A DNA stretch of 64,000 bases from Paraburkholderia phenazinium (lineage in GTDB: Bacteria; Pseudomonadota; Gammaproteobacteria; Burkholderiales; Burkholderiaceae): the NCBI RefSeq assembly GCF_900100735.1, contig NZ_FNCJ01000002.1:496001-560000 (forward strand). The letters run 5' to 3'. Numbering within the stretch: position 1 is the first letter of the stretch; every line of letters starts with the position of its first letter. The translations under genes were made by a program, and so were the position numbers. Below are positions 52,602 through 62,678 of this stretch, one piece after another. Under the pieces are notes generated by a model. That model was given only the letters and a program-made list of their open reading frames with translations. It was not told where the DNA came from and ran no database searches.

Positions 52602-54968
52602 ATGACCCCCACGACAGCGACGGCTCCCACCAACGACCCAGCAGGCCTGTCAATGGCGCCACCGGCCGGTGGCCTGAGCAGCGCTGAAGCTCGGGTGCGG
52701 ATTGGAGCGTCTGGCCCGAACACCATGCCAGATACGTCGGCGCATCCATGGCGCATGGCGCTCGGGAAATTCTGGGCGCCGGTACCGTGGATGCTCGAGG
52801 CCGCCATCGTGCTGCAGTGTGCACTCGGCAAATTTCTCGAGGCGGGGATTATCGCCGGACTACTGGTGTTCAACGCCGCGCTCGGGTTGCTGCAGGAAAG
52901 CCGCGCGCAGGCCACGCTCGCAGCACTGAAATCGCGTCTGGCGCTGAGCGCGTCGGTGCAGCGCGACGGCGAATGGTCGATCGTCCCGGCCGCGGACCTG
53001 GTGCCAGGCGATGTGGTCAAGCTATCTCTGGGCGGTGTCGTGGCGGCCGATATGCGCCTCATCTCGGGCAACGTGCTGCTCGACCATTCGATGCTCACCG
53101 GCGAATCGGTACCGATCGAAGCCAGTGCGGGTGCGCAGACCTTTGCCGGCGCGCTGGTCCGACGCGGCGAGGCGGTGGCCGTCGTGACGGCGACAGGCGC
53201 GCGGACACGCTTCGGCCGCACGGCGGAGCTGGTTCGCACCGCTCATGTGGTGAGTTCCGAGCAGAAGGCGGTGCTGCTGGTGGTGCGCAATCTGGCGGTG
53301 TTCAACGGTGTTGTCATCGCCGCGCTGATTGCCTACGCGTTGTTTGTCCAGATGCCGCTTGCCGATATCGTGCCGCTCGTGCTGACCGCCGTACTCGCTT
53401 CGATCCCGGTTGCGCTACCCGCCACCTTCACGCTATCGGCCGCGCTCGGCGCTCGTGCACTGGCCGCGCGTGGCGTGCTGTCCACGCGTCTGACCGCGGT
53501 CGACGAAGCCGGCACGATGGATGTGCTGTGCGCGGACAAGACGGGTACGCTGACGTGCAACGCGTTGAGCGTGACGACCGTGCTACCGATGCCGGGTTTC
53601 GGCAAGCCGCAGGTGCTGACGCTCGCAGCACTAGCGAGCGCAGAGGGCAGCCAGGACCCCGTCGATACCGCAATCCGCACTGCTGCAGCGGGCAGCGTCG
53701 ATGCCAACGCACCGAAACTGGTCAAGTTCACGGCGTTCGACCCGGCAAAGAAGATGTCCGAAGCGAGTGCCACGGATTCGCGCGGTAACCTGCAACGTAT
53801 CGTGAAAGGCGCGTTCGCCGTTGTTGCGGGGCTGGCCGAACCGTCGCCAACCGCGGCAGACCATGCACAGGCACTCGAGGGACATGGTTTCCGGGTCATG
53901 GCCGTCGCAGCGGGAGATCCTGGGGCCTTGAAACTGGTGGGGCTGATCGCGCTCAGTGACCCACCGCGTGCCGATTCGGCGGCGCTTGTGACGGAACTGC
54001 ACGGCCTTGGCGTGCGCGCTGTGATGGTGACGGGCGATGCACCGGCAACCGCTGCCATTGTCGCGCATGCGGTAGGGCTCGACGGCGCGATCTGTCCGCC
54101 GGGACCCATCCCGGACAGCGTAAAACCGGAGGCGTTCAGCGTGTTCGCCGGGGTGCTGCCGGAGGACAAATACAAGCTCGTCAAGGCGTTCCAGCAGAGC
54201 GGTCATATCGTCGGCATGTGCGGCGACGGCGCCAACGACGCACCGGCGCTGCGCCAGGCGCAAATCGGCATTGCTGTGTCGACTGCCACCGATGTCGCCA
54301 AATCGGCCGCCGGCATGGTGCTGACCGAACCCGGCCTCGCGGGGATCGTCGCGGCGGTGAAGGAAGGCCGCGTGACGTTCCAGCGCATCCTGACCTATAC
54401 GCTCAACTCGATCCTCAAAAAGATCGTAACTGCGCTACTGCTATTGTTCGGCCTCGTCATGACGGGGCATGCGGTCCTGAACCCATTGCTGATGGTGATC
54501 CTGATGATTGCCGGGGACTTTCTCGCGATGTCGCTGACGACCGACAATGTCGATCCTTCGCCGTCTCCGAACGCATGGAGAATCGGCAACCTGACGCTTG
54601 CGGGTGGGGTGCTAGGCGTGGCGTTACTGGCTTTCTGCACTGGCGGGCTGGCGATCGGCAAGTTTGAGCTGGATCTGGGTACCGACGCATTGCGAACCCT
54701 GACCTTTGTCATCCTCGTGTTCGGCAGTCAGGCGACGCTATACGCGATTCGCCAGCGCCGGCGTATGTGGGGCGCGCGTCCGAGTCTCTGGCTGGTGCTG
54801 TCGTCGGTGACCGATGTCCTGATTGCTTCGATACTGGCCATCGGTGGGATCGCGATGACGCCGCTGCCCGCCGTGACGGTTGCGGTTGTACTTGCGGCTG
54901 CGGTGGCGTTTGCGGTCGTGCTGGACGCGGCGAAGATTCCGATCTTCGCTCATCTGCAGATTACCTGA
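52602..54968 (+). CDS. P3A-type plasma-membrane proton ATPase
   Basis: This 788-residue pump has TGES (LTGESVPIE), the phosphorylation site DKTGTLT, MVTGD and GDGANDAPAL, and the SIPVALPATFTL segment in helix 4 typical of P3A H+-ATPases. It exports protons using ATP, aiding acid tolerance and pH balance. About ten helices are predicted. The start ATG at 52602 follows GGAGAAGA. It is somewhat shorter than plant and fungal homologues, mainly in the N-terminal and C-terminal regulatory regions. Confidence 0.92.
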   Translation: MTPTTATAPTNDPAGLSMAPPAGGLSSAEARVRIGASGPNTMPDTSAHPWRMALGKFWAPVPWMLEAAIVLQCALGKFLEAGIIAGLLVFNAALGLLQESRAQATLAALKSRLALSASVQRDGEWSIVPAADLVPGDVVKLSLGGVVAADMRLISGNVLLDHSMLTGESVPIEASAGAQTFAGALVRRGEAVAVVTATGARTRFGRTAELVRTAHVVSSEQKAVLLVVRNLAVFNGVVIAALIAYALFVQMPLADIVPLVLTAVLASIPVALPATFTLSAALGARALAARGVLSTRLTAVDEAGTMDVLCADKTGTLTCNALSVTTVLPMPGFGKPQVLTLAALASAEGSQDPVDTAIRTAAAGSVDANAPKLVKFTAFDPAKKMSEASATDSRGNLQRIVKGAFAVVAGLAEPSPTAADHAQALEGHGFRVMAVAAGDPGALKLVGLIALSDPPRADSAALVTELHGLGVRAVMVTGDAPATAAIVAHAVGLDGAICPPGPIPDSVKPEAFSVFAGVLPEDKYKLVKAFQQSGHIVGMCGDGANDAPALRQAQIGIAVSTATDVAKSAAGMVLTEPGLAGIVAAVKEGRVTFQRILTYTLNSILKKIVTALLLLFGLVMTGHAVLNPLLMVILMIAGDFLAMSLTTDNVDPSPSPNAWRIGNLTLAGGVLGVALLAFCTGGLAIGKFELDLGTDALRTLTFVILVFGSQATLYAIRQRRRMWGARPSLWLVLSSVTDVLIASILAIGGIAMTPLPAVTVAVVLAAAVAFAVVLDAAKIPIFAHLQIT

Positions 54969-55005
54969 AGCCTGACGTTTCCGGCGTCTCGCTTTGTCCG
55001 CACTT

Positions 55006-55023
55006 GTACGGCACCGTACCGAC
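55006..55023. promoter_or_regulatory. Shared-motif site F, before acetyl-CoA synthetase
   Basis: GTACGG-N2-CCGTAC (55006-55019) is a perfect 6-bp inverted repeat, and the core ACCGTACCGAC runs 55013-55023. It is about 350 bases before the synthetase start, farther than in the other cases. The remainder of 54969-55373 shows no gene. Confidence 0.55.
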
Positions 55024-55373
55024 CTCCACCGGGGTTAAGCGCACCGTGGTTACAGGCGCCTTGCGTCTCTCACCCAAAGGCGCTCGAGACACCCTCGCGC
55101 AGTATGATTTTCTTCGATCGCTCGCCCGGGCCGCCCCCTCCAGCAAGGCGTGGCCATCATGCCCATCATCCGAAAACACTATTTCTTTCCGCCGCGTTCG
55201 TGGCGCAAACAGTCGCTGCTATGCAATGGCGTGGCAAGACAGATCGCTTTGCCTGATTTCGTTCCAAGGGCGCAATCGCCTTTCCCTGCGCGTGCAGAGT
55301 TGCATGTCCTGCGCGAACTGAATTGTGACGGGGTCGTCGCGGCCGCATGGCTAAACCCGCACGGGAGCAAAAA

Positions 55374-57356
55374 ATGCTAGTCACCGACGTCAATGATTCG
55401 ATACTTCGGGAACCGAAGGTCTTCCTTCCGTCTGCAGCGATGTCGGCGCAGGCGGCGATTTCCGGCATGGATGCGTACCGTGCGCTTGTCGCCGAAGCGG
55501 AACGCGATTACGAGGGCTTCTGGCGGCGTCTTGCCAACGAGACGCTGACCTGGAAGAAACCGTTCACCAAGGTGCTGGACGAGTCCAAGGCGCCTTTCTA
55601 CACCTGGTTCGAGGACGGCGAACTGAACGCGTCGTATAACTGCCTGGACCGTCATATCGAGGCGGGCAATGGCGAGCGCGTCGCGGTGATTTTCGAAGCC
55701 GACGACGGTACCGTCACCCATGTCACCTATCAGGACCTGCTGCAACGCGTATGCCGCTTCGCCAACGCACTGAAAAAGCGCGGCGTGAAGAAGGGCGACC
55801 GTGTGGTGATCTATATGCCGATGTCGGTTGAAGGCGTGGTCGCGATGCAGGCCTGCGCGCGGATCGGCGCTACGCATTCGGTGGTGTTCGGCGGCTTCTC
55901 GTCGAAGTCGCTCAATGAAAGGCTCGTCAACGTGGGCGCGATAGCGCTGGTTACCTGCGACGAACAGATGCGCGGCGGCAAGGCCTTGCCGCTGAAGAGT
56001 ATTGCCGACGAAGCGCTGGCGATGGGCGGCTGTGAGGCCGTCAAGAGCATGATCGTCTACCAGCGCACCGGAGGAAAGGTGGCGTGGCACGATGGCCGCG
56101 ATCTCTGGATGCATGAACTCATGCAGGCCGAGTCCGATCAATGCGCGCCCGAATGGGTTGGCGCCGAGCATCCGCTCTTTATCCTCTACACATCGGGTTC
56201 GACCGGCACGCCCAAGGGTGTGCAGCACAGCACCGGCGGCTTTCTGCTGTGGGCCGCGCAGACCATGAAGTGGACCTTCGACTGGAAGCCCACGGACGTG
56301 TTCTGGTGTACCGCCGACATCGGCTGGATCACGGGGCACAGCTATATCGCGTATGGCCCGACAGCACTGGGCGCTACCCAGGTCATGTTCGAAGGCGTAC
56401 CGACTTATCCGAACGCGGGCCGCTTCTGGGACATGATCGCGCGCCACAAGGTGACGCTGTTCTATACCGCGCCGACCGCGATCCGCTCGCTGATCAAGCT
56501 GGCGGAGGCGGACGTCAAGGTGCATCCGGCGAGCTTCGATCTGTCGACGCTGCGCATTCTCGGCACGGTCGGCGAACCGATCAATCCCGCCGCATGGATG
56601 TGGTACTACGAGCACGTTGGCGGTGGCCGCTGCCCTGTCGCCGATACCTGGTGGCAGACCGAAACCGGTGGCCACATGATTGCGCCAATGCCGGGCGCGA
56701 CGCCGCTGGTGCCGGGTTCCTGCACCTTGCCGCTGCCCGGGATCATGGCGGCGGTGGTCGACGAGACCGGCCAGGACGAGCCGGACGGCAAAGGCGGGCT
56801 CCTCGTGATCAAGCGCCCCTGGCCGTCGATGCTGCGCACGGTGTGGGGCGATCCAGCCCGCTTCGAGAAGGGCTATTTCCCGGAAGAACTGGGCGGCAAG
56901 CTGTATCTCGCCGGCGACGGCGCGGTGCGCGACAAGGACACCGGCTATTTCACCATCACGGGACGCATAGACGACGTGCTGAATGTGTCCGGGCACCGGC
57001 TCGGCACGATGGAGATCGAGTCCGCGCTGGTGGCCAATCCGCTTGTTGCGGAGGCTGCAGTGGTCGGATGCCCGGACGAGACAACGGGCGAAATCGTCGT
57101 CGCTTTCGTGGTGCTGAAGGGGCCACGTCCCGAAGGCAAAGAAGCCGAGAAGATTGCTAACGAACTGCGGGCATGGGTCGGCAAGGAAATCGGCCCGATC
57201 GCGAAGCCGAAGGTGATCCGCTTTGGCGAGAACCTGCCGAAAACGCGTTCGGGAAAGATCATGCGCCGTTTGCTGCGCTCGCTTGCAGCAGGCGAGGAAA
57301 TCACCCAGGACGTGTCGACGCTCGAAAATCCGGCCATTCTCGACCAGCTTGGTTGA
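55374..57356 (+). CDS. acs: Acetyl-CoA synthetase
   Basis: This 660-residue AMP-forming ligase activates acetate to acetyl-CoA. The adenylate loop [11 protein letters not shown], the WWQTETGG segment, and the C-terminal RSGKIMRR with the regulatory acetylatable Lys are all present. The length matches bacterial Acs when the ATG at 55374 is used, which follows GGGAGC; an ATG nine codons upstream is possible. The acetate transporter gene follows, so the pair handles acetate assimilation. Confidence 0.95.
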   Translation: MLVTDVNDSILREPKVFLPSAAMSAQAAISGMDAYRALVAEAERDYEGFWRRLANETLTWKKPFTKVLDESKAPFYTWFEDGELNASYNCLDRHIEAGNGERVAVIFEADDGTVTHVTYQDLLQRVCRFANALKKRGVKKGDRVVIYMPMSVEGVVAMQACARIGATHSVVFGGFSSKSLNERLVNVGAIALVTCDEQMRGGKALPLKSIADEALAMGGCEAVKSMIVYQRTGGKVAWHDGRDLWMHELMQAESDQCAPEWVGAEHPLFILYTSGSTGTPKGVQHSTGGFLLWAAQTMKWTFDWKPTDVFWCTADIGWITGHSYIAYGPTALGATQVMFEGVPTYPNAGRFWDMIARHKVTLFYTAPTAIRSLIKLAEADVKVHPASFDLSTLRILGTVGEPINPAAWMWYYEHVGGGRCPVADTWWQTETGGHMIAPMPGATPLVPGSCTLPLPGIMAAVVDETGQDEPDGKGGLLVIKRPWPSMLRTVWGDPARFEKGYFPEELGGKLYLAGDGAVRDKDTGYFTITGRIDDVLNVSGHRLGTMEIESALVANPLVAEAAVVGCPDETTGEIVVAFVVLKGPRPEGKEAEKIANELRAWVGKEIGPIAKPKVIRFGENLPKTRSGKIMRRLLRSLAAGEEITQDVSTLENPAILDQLG

Positions 57357-57481
57357 TTAGCACCGGCCCAGCCCGGCACCGACGCTGCGCGTGGGGCGCC
57401 GGGTGTCCAGAAAGGTGTATAGCAGCAAGTCTCCGCCAGCCGGTCGTCTGGACCGCGTTGGCGGGACATCAGGAGCAGGTC

Positions 57482-58081
57482 ATGCGTGATGCAACAGTTT
57501 TACCGAGGCTTTCGAATCCTGCCCCGCTAGGTTTGGCGGGTTTTGCGTTGACGACATGGCTGCTCAGCATGATCAACGCAGGCTGGTTTACCGGCGACTC
57601 GATGGGAATCGTGCTGGCTTGTGCGCTTGCCTATGGCGGCACCGCCCAGGCGATCGCCGGGATCATGGAGCTGCCACGCGGCAATACGTTCGGTGCGACC
57701 GCGTTTCTGAGCTACGGCGCGTTCTGGTGGTCGTTTGCGCTATTCGTGCTGTTTCTGCATGACAAGGTGCCGCCTGCCTTCGTCGGCTGGTACCTGTTCC
57801 TGTGGGGCGTATTCACCTTCTATATGTGGCTGGCCACGTTTCGCTCGCCGCGCGCACTGCAGTCCATTTTCCTGGCGCTCTGGATCACGTTCGTCCTGCT
57901 GGCCGCGGGGGAATGGACCGGCTCCGGCTTGCTGCACATGGCCGGCGGCTATATGGGTCTGGTCACTGCCGCACTGGCTTTCTACCTGTCGGCGGCCGAT
58001 CTGATCAACGAGGTCTACGACCGTATCGTCTTGCCCATCGGCGAGCCGAGAAATTTCAGGCGGCACGCGGTCGCTCTGTAA
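57482..58081 (+). CDS. satP: Acetate uptake transporter (GPR1/FUN34/YaaH family)
   Basis: This 199-residue membrane protein has six helices and the family signature NPAPLGLAGFALTTW near the N-terminus. SatP-type proteins carry acetate and succinate in symport with protons. It lies 125 bases after the acetyl-CoA synthetase gene on the same strand, which supports an acetate role. The ATG at 57482 follows AGGAGCAGG. A phasin gene comes next. Confidence 0.9.
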   Translation: MRDATVLPRLSNPAPLGLAGFALTTWLLSMINAGWFTGDSMGIVLACALAYGGTAQAIAGIMELPRGNTFGATAFLSYGAFWWSFALFVLFLHDKVPPAFVGWYLFLWGVFTFYMWLATFRSPRALQSIFLALWITFVLLAAGEWTGSGLLHMAGGYMGLVTAALAFYLSAADLINEVYDRIVLPIGEPRNFRRHAVAL

Positions 58082-58190
58082 CGCCTGGTACGGCGGGACG
58101 TGGGCCGCTTGTTGCTGTTTGTTGCGGTTCTAGCGTCGACGCCGCTTCATTTCATTGTCTGACCCAGTCACTGTCGCAAGGATATTCATC

Positions 58191-58607
58191 ATGACAACGT
58201 CCACCCATTCGGTCATCGATTTCAGCAAGCTGATGGAGCAAGTGAAGCTTCCTGGCTTCGATATGACTTCGGTGATCGAGACACAGCGCAAGAACATCGA
58301 AGCGCTAACCGCAGCCAATCAACTGGCATACGAAGGCATGCAGGCCCTCGTGAAGAAGCAGGCCGAGATGTTTAACGAGCGAGTGCAGGAGATTCAGGCG
58401 GAGGTGCAGAAAGCGAGCAGCGGCAATCCCGTGGAAGGTCTCTCGCAGCGCGCGGACTTCGTCCAGCAGACCTTTCAGAAGATCTTCGACGATATGCGCG
58501 AACTGGCCGAGATGGCGCAGAAGGCGCAGACCGAGACGCTGGCGGCCATCAGTCAGCGCGCAGCGCAGGACGTGAAAGAAGCGAAGACGGCCGCAAAGCA
58601 CAAGTAG
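58191..58607 (+). CDS. phaP: Phasin-family polyhydroxyalkanoate granule protein
   Basis: This 138-residue protein matches the Phasin_2 pattern (FSKLMEQVKLPGFDM, then ANQLAYEGMQALVKKQAEMFN) and is mostly an amphipathic helix, ending in a Lys-rich tail. Phasins coat PHB granules and control their number and size. The start at 58191 gives the usual N-terminus. It sits between acetate assimilation and redox genes, which fits a carbon-storage role. Confidence 0.88.
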   Translation: MTTSTHSVIDFSKLMEQVKLPGFDMTSVIETQRKNIEALTAANQLAYEGMQALVKKQAEMFNERVQEIQAEVQKASSGNPVEGLSQRADFVQQTFQKIFDDMRELAEMAQKAQTETLAAISQRAAQDVKEAKTAAKHK

Positions 58608-58691
58608 ACGGGTTGAGTTGCGCGGCGAGCGATCGTGATCGCGCCTCGCGCATCCGGATCAAAAGCGGCGCCTAATACGCGGAGGGACACC

Positions 58692-59279
58692 ATGCGCGTC
58701 ATCGTCGAGAAACTTCAGGCGGAACACGTCAGGCTAGGGCGCCTGGTGGGCCTGCTCAATCTTCAATCGTGCCAGCGCACGGATGCGACAGCACCGAATA
58801 TCGCGTTGCTGGTCGACGTGCTGTGCTATTTGACACGCTTCGCCGACCTTGCACACCACGTGATCGAAGACCGGATGGTCGAGAAGCTGCTGGCAAAGAA
58901 AGCGCTCGCAGTCGAACTGGGTCGCGAAATCGAGACCCAGCACCAGGTGTTGATCCGGGATGGTCGTGATCTGTTGCGTGACCTGGAGTCCGCGGTACGC
59001 GGCGAAAACATGTCGCAGCAGCTCGTCGATAGCCGCGTCCGGCTTTACGCCGAGCGGCTACGGCACAACATGGTCATCGAGGAATTGACGCTGTTCCCCG
59101 CCGCGGAGCAAAACCTCAGCAGCGCGGAATGGCATGAGATCGAAAGCTCAGGTGCGTATGCCCAGCCTGATCCGCTCTTCGACGCTACGGTAGACGAGCG
59201 ATTCGCCGAACTGTATCGGGTCATCACCGCGGAAGCGAGTGCAGCGGGCGTACACGAACCGTTTGCGCAGGACGTCTGA
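58692..59279 (+). CDS. Hemerythrin-domain protein
   Basis: This 195-residue protein is a four-helix hemerythrin-like domain with candidate iron ligands in KLQAEHVRLG, FADLAHHVIEDRMVE and LRHNMVIEELTLFP. Members bind a diiron site and sense or store oxygen, or repair iron centres. The ATG at 58692 follows GGAGGG. The position in a stress/energy cluster is consistent with an oxygen- or redox-related role, but no direct evidence exists. Confidence 0.82.
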   Translation: MRVIVEKLQAEHVRLGRLVGLLNLQSCQRTDATAPNIALLVDVLCYLTRFADLAHHVIEDRMVEKLLAKKALAVELGREIETQHQVLIRDGRDLLRDLESAVRGENMSQQLVDSRVRLYAERLRHNMVIEELTLFPAAEQNLSSAEWHEIESSGAYAQPDPLFDATVDERFAELYRVITAEASAAGVHEPFAQDV

Positions 59280-59344
59280 CGCCCGCCGGCAACCGGGGTG
59301 CCGTCAACCAACACCCGGCCATACCTGGACCCAAGGAGGTCATC

Positions 59345-59626
59345 ATGTTCAGAAAGGTGCTTACTGCCGAGCAGATCCAGCAGGAAGTCCACCGGCGGGT
59401 ACTGCTGAAACCGCCAGCGTCCGGCTATCCCTGGGAAGTCTCCTTACCGTTGCCCAAAGCGCACGCGCCGGATGCTGAAGCGTGTAACTGGGATATTGAA
59501 ACGGTAGGCCGCGCTGGCTATAGCGCGTATGTCCGCCATGTAGTGGATGAAGCGAGGAAAGAATTCCTGCTGTCCGACGCGGCCGAACACGACGAGATCA
59601 TGGGCGACTCATTGGCTCATGGGTAA
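59345..59626 (+). CDS. Small hypothetical protein
   Basis: This 93-residue soluble protein has an N-terminal helix (VLTAEQIQQEVHRRV) and an acidic C-terminus, with Trp in SGYPWEVSLP and NWDIET. The ATG at 59345 follows AAGGAGG. It is between the hemerythrin gene and the aldehyde dehydrogenase gene. I do not recognise a family. Confidence 0.75.
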   Translation: MFRKVLTAEQIQQEVHRRVLLKPPASGYPWEVSLPLPKAHAPDAEACNWDIETVGRAGYSAYVRHVVDEARKEFLLSDAAEHDEIMGDSLAHG

Positions 59627-59655
59627 ACAACGTACTTTCTAAAGAGAACACAACC

Positions 59656-61038
59656 ATGGCTTATCAAAGCGTCAACCCTAACACCGGCAAGGTTCTAAAG
59701 AGTTTCGACAAGCTGACCGACGAGCAGCTTGAAAAGTCGATCGCCGCTGCCGAGACCTGTTTCCAGACATGGAAGCACACGACCTACGCCCAGCGTGCAG
59801 AAATCGTGGCTAAGGCCGCGACGCTGATGCGCACGAACGTAGACAATTTCGCCAAACTGGCCACCCTCGAAATGGGCAAGCGCATCGACGAAGCACGTGG
59901 CGAAGTGAAGTTCAGTGCCGACATCCTCGCTTACTACGCTGAACACGCCAAAGCCTTCCTGGCCCCAACCAAGCTCAAGCCGAAAGTCGGTGAAGCTCAC
60001 ATGGAAAACAGCCCGTTCGGCGTGCTCTTCTGTGTGGAACCGTGGAATTTCCCGTATTACCAGCTCGCACGTGTCGCCGGTCCGCAACTGATGGCGGGTA
60101 ACGTGCTAGTGGTCAAGCATGCAGGGTGCGTACCGCAATGCGCGATTGCCTTCGAGAAGCTCTTGCTCGACGCGGGCGCGCCTAAGGGTGCCTACACCAA
60201 CCTGCTGATCTCCCATGAACAGTCGGAGCGGATCATCGACGACCCGCGTATCAAGGGTGTGGCATTGACGGGTAGCGTCGAGGCCGGCAGGAGTATTGCA
60301 GCGCGAGCGGGGCAGAATCTCAAGAAGACTTCGATGGAGCTAGGCGGTAGCGATGCATTCATCGTGCTTGACGACGCGGACCTCGAAAAGACCGTGCCGT
60401 GGGCGGTATGGGGGCGGATGTATAACGCCGGCCAGACCTGTTGCGCAGCGAAGCGCTTCATTGTCCTCGACTCAATCGCTGACAAATTTCTTGCGAAGTT
60501 CAAGACCGCGCTCTCCGAATTGAAAGCGGGCGATCCGATGGACGAGAAGACCACGCACGGCCCGTTGTCCACCGAGGCGGCGCTGGTTCAATTGCTCAAG
60601 CAGGTCGACGATGCGGTGGCGCACGGCGCAACGCTAGTGATGGGCGGCAAACGTATCAACCGTCCGGGCTCGTTCATGGAAACCACGATCCTGACCGACA
60701 TCAAGCCGGACAATCCGGCCTTCCGCGACGAGTTCTTCGGCCCGGTTGTGTCGTTCTTCCGTGTCAAGGACGAGGCCGCAGCGATTGCGCTCGCCAACGA
60801 CTCGGACTTCGGTCTGGGCGGCTCGGTCTTCACCGAAGACGTAGCGCGCGGCAAACGCGTGGCGAGCGGTGTCGAAACCGGAATGATGTTCATCAATAAC
60901 ATCGACTGGTCCGATGCAGAACTGCCGTTTGGCGGCATCAAGGATTCTGGCTACGGTCGTGAGCTCGGCAACATGGGCATCCAGGAGTTCGTCAATACGA
61001 AGCTGGTTCGCACCGCCCATCTCGACGCACCGGCCTGA
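59656..61038 (+). CDS. NAD(P)-dependent succinate-semialdehyde dehydrogenase
   Basis: This 460-residue aldehyde dehydrogenase has the catalytic Cys262 (NAGQTCC) and Glu228 (TSMELGG), the cofactor-binding PWNFP motif, and a short form typical of the Sad/YneI-like group. It oxidises succinic semialdehyde to succinate, the last step of GABA breakdown; the substrate is inferred. GABA is made by GadB at 40.6 kb, but a GABA aminotransferase is not in the window. It lies 21 bases ahead of pntA. Confidence 0.88.
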   Translation: MAYQSVNPNTGKVLKSFDKLTDEQLEKSIAAAETCFQTWKHTTYAQRAEIVAKAATLMRTNVDNFAKLATLEMGKRIDEARGEVKFSADILAYYAEHAKAFLAPTKLKPKVGEAHMENSPFGVLFCVEPWNFPYYQLARVAGPQLMAGNVLVVKHAGCVPQCAIAFEKLLLDAGAPKGAYTNLLISHEQSERIIDDPRIKGVALTGSVEAGRSIAARAGQNLKKTSMELGGSDAFIVLDDADLEKTVPWAVWGRMYNAGQTCCAAKRFIVLDSIADKFLAKFKTALSELKAGDPMDEKTTHGPLSTEAALVQLLKQVDDAVAHGATLVMGGKRINRPGSFMETTILTDIKPDNPAFRDEFFGPVVSFFRVKDEAAAIALANDSDFGLGGSVFTEDVARGKRVASGVETGMMFINNIDWSDAELPFGGIKDSGYGRELGNMGIQEFVNTKLVRTAHLDAPA

Positions 61039-61059
61039 TCGCCACAGGGAAAGCCCGCC

Positions 61060-62235
61060 ATGTATATCAACGTTGCCGTTCTGACGGAGACCCGGGCCCA
61101 TGAGCGCCGTGTGGCGCTCGTGCCCTCCGTGGTCCAGAAGCTGGTCAAACTGGGTGCCCGGCTGCATATGCAGCCGGGGGCGGGCGCAGCGATTCATCTG
61201 GACGATGCAGCGTTCGAGGACGTCGCCTTCATAACCGATCGCACTGCACTGGTCGAAGACGCCGATGTCGTGCTCGCGGTGCAGCCTCCCGCGCTGGAGG
61301 TGGTCAATGCAATGAAGGAGGGCGCGATCCTCGTTTCCTTCATCTATGCGCACAACGAACCCGCGCTGGTGAAGCGCCTGCTCGATAAGAAGATCACCTG
61401 CTTCGCGATGGAGCGGGTGCCACGCATTACGCGCGCTCAGTCGATGGACGCGCTTTCGAGCCAGTCCGCGCTGGCCGGTTACTACGCGGTGCAACTCGGC
61501 TCGACCCATCTTGCTCGCGTGGTGCCCAAGATCACGAGCGCGGCAGGCTCGATCGGACCTGCCCACGTGCTGGTGATGGGCCTCGGTGTCGCAGGGCTGG
61601 AGGCGATCGCGACGGCGCACCGGCTTGGGGCGGTCGTCGAGGGCTATGACGTGCGGCCCGAAACTCATGAGCAGGCGCTCTCGCTGGGCGCCACCTTCGT
61701 CGATACCGGTATCGATGCGCGCGGCAAAGGCGGCTATGCCCGTGAGCTGAGCGCAGAGGAAAAGATCAAGGTCGCGGACGTGCTGACGAAGCATATCCAG
61801 AGCGCCGATCTGATCATCACGACCGCTGCGATTCCCGGGAAGGCCTCGCCCAAGCTCATCAGCCACGCGCAAGTGGCCGGTATGAAAGCCGGCTCGGTGA
61901 TCGTCGATCTATCGGCGGAAGGCGGCGGCAACTGCGAAGACACGCGGCCCGGCGAGACCACCCGGATCGGCCGCGTGACGATTGTCGCGCCGCTGAACGT
62001 GCCCTCGCTGCTCGGCGAGGATGCGAGCGAACTGTATGCAAAGAATCAGTACAACCTGCTCGCGTTGATCATGAAAAACAACATCATCGAGATCGACTGG
62101 AGCGACGAAGTCCTCGCCAAAACGGTGCTCACCCACGCGGGCGAGAACAAGGCTGAGGCGAGCGACGAGGCGGCAAAGCCTGTCGTTGCGGCGAAAAAGC
62201 CGCCCGCGAAAGCCGCACCGGTTGCACCGGCATGA
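61060..62235 (+). CDS. pntA: NAD(P) transhydrogenase alpha subunit, part 1
   Basis: This 391-residue soluble subunit (domain I) binds NAD(H): VAVLTETRAHERRVALVPS at the N-terminus and the Rossmann motif VMGLGVAGLEAIATA. It has a short Ala/Pro-rich tail. In split-type transhydrogenases it works with PntAB and PntB to drive hydride transfer from NADH to NADP+ using the proton gradient. It precedes the other two genes in order. Confidence 0.94.
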   Translation: MYINVAVLTETRAHERRVALVPSVVQKLVKLGARLHMQPGAGAAIHLDDAAFEDVAFITDRTALVEDADVVLAVQPPALEVVNAMKEGAILVSFIYAHNEPALVKRLLDKKITCFAMERVPRITRAQSMDALSSQSALAGYYAVQLGSTHLARVVPKITSAAGSIGPAHVLVMGLGVAGLEAIATAHRLGAVVEGYDVRPETHEQALSLGATFVDTGIDARGKGGYARELSAEEKIKVADVLTKHIQSADLIITTAAIPGKASPKLISHAQVAGMKAGSVIVDLSAEGGGNCEDTRPGETTRIGRVTIVAPLNVPSLLGEDASELYAKNQYNLLALIMKNNIIEIDWSDEVLAKTVLTHAGENKAEASDEAAKPVVAAKKPPAKAAPVAPA

Positions 62236-62296
62236 ACTGCGGCATAAGCACCGGTATCAGCACCGGCACGAACACGCTCCGACCAAGGACATAGAG

Positions 62297-62668
62297 ATGG
62301 ACTTCCAGATCAGCATTTCCGGCTTCGTCGCGATTTACATCTTCATGCTGGCCGCTTTTGCCGGCTGGGTGATCATCGGACACGTGCCGGCCATCCTGCA
62401 TACGCCGCTCATGTCGGGTTCGAATTTCGTGCACGGCATTGTCGTGGTGGGCGGCATCTATGCGCTGCTCAACGCGAGTACGGTACAGGAGCAGGTGATC
62501 GGCTTCTTTGCTGTGCTTCTCGGTGCGGGAAATGCCGCAGGCGGTTATGCCGTCACCGACCGCATGCTCGCCATGTTCAAGACCAGCGGCCACCCCGCCG
62601 GACACGGCGCACACGGTGCACACAGCAAGTCCGGCACCGTGAAGTCCATCCACGTGAAGAAGCATTGA
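62297..62668 (+). CDS. pntAB: NAD(P) transhydrogenase alpha subunit, part 2
   Basis: This 123-residue protein has three to four membrane helices (SISGFVAIYIFMLAAFAGWVI and so on) and forms the N-terminal half of the proton channel domain II. The ATG at 62297 is the family start. It ends with a His-rich tail (GHGAHGAHS) that is longer than usual. It lies between pntA and pntB. Confidence 0.92.
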   Translation: MDFQISISGFVAIYIFMLAAFAGWVIIGHVPAILHTPLMSGSNFVHGIVVVGGIYALLNASTVQEQVIGFFAVLLGAGNAAGGYAVTDRMLAMFKTSGHPAGHGAHGAHSKSGTVKSIHVKKH

Positions 62669-62678
62669 GGACGCCGCC

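Noticed and set aside
55377..56996. 539-codon minus-strand frame opposite acs
   Set aside because: Acs has all catalytic motifs; the antisense frame has no recognisable domain.
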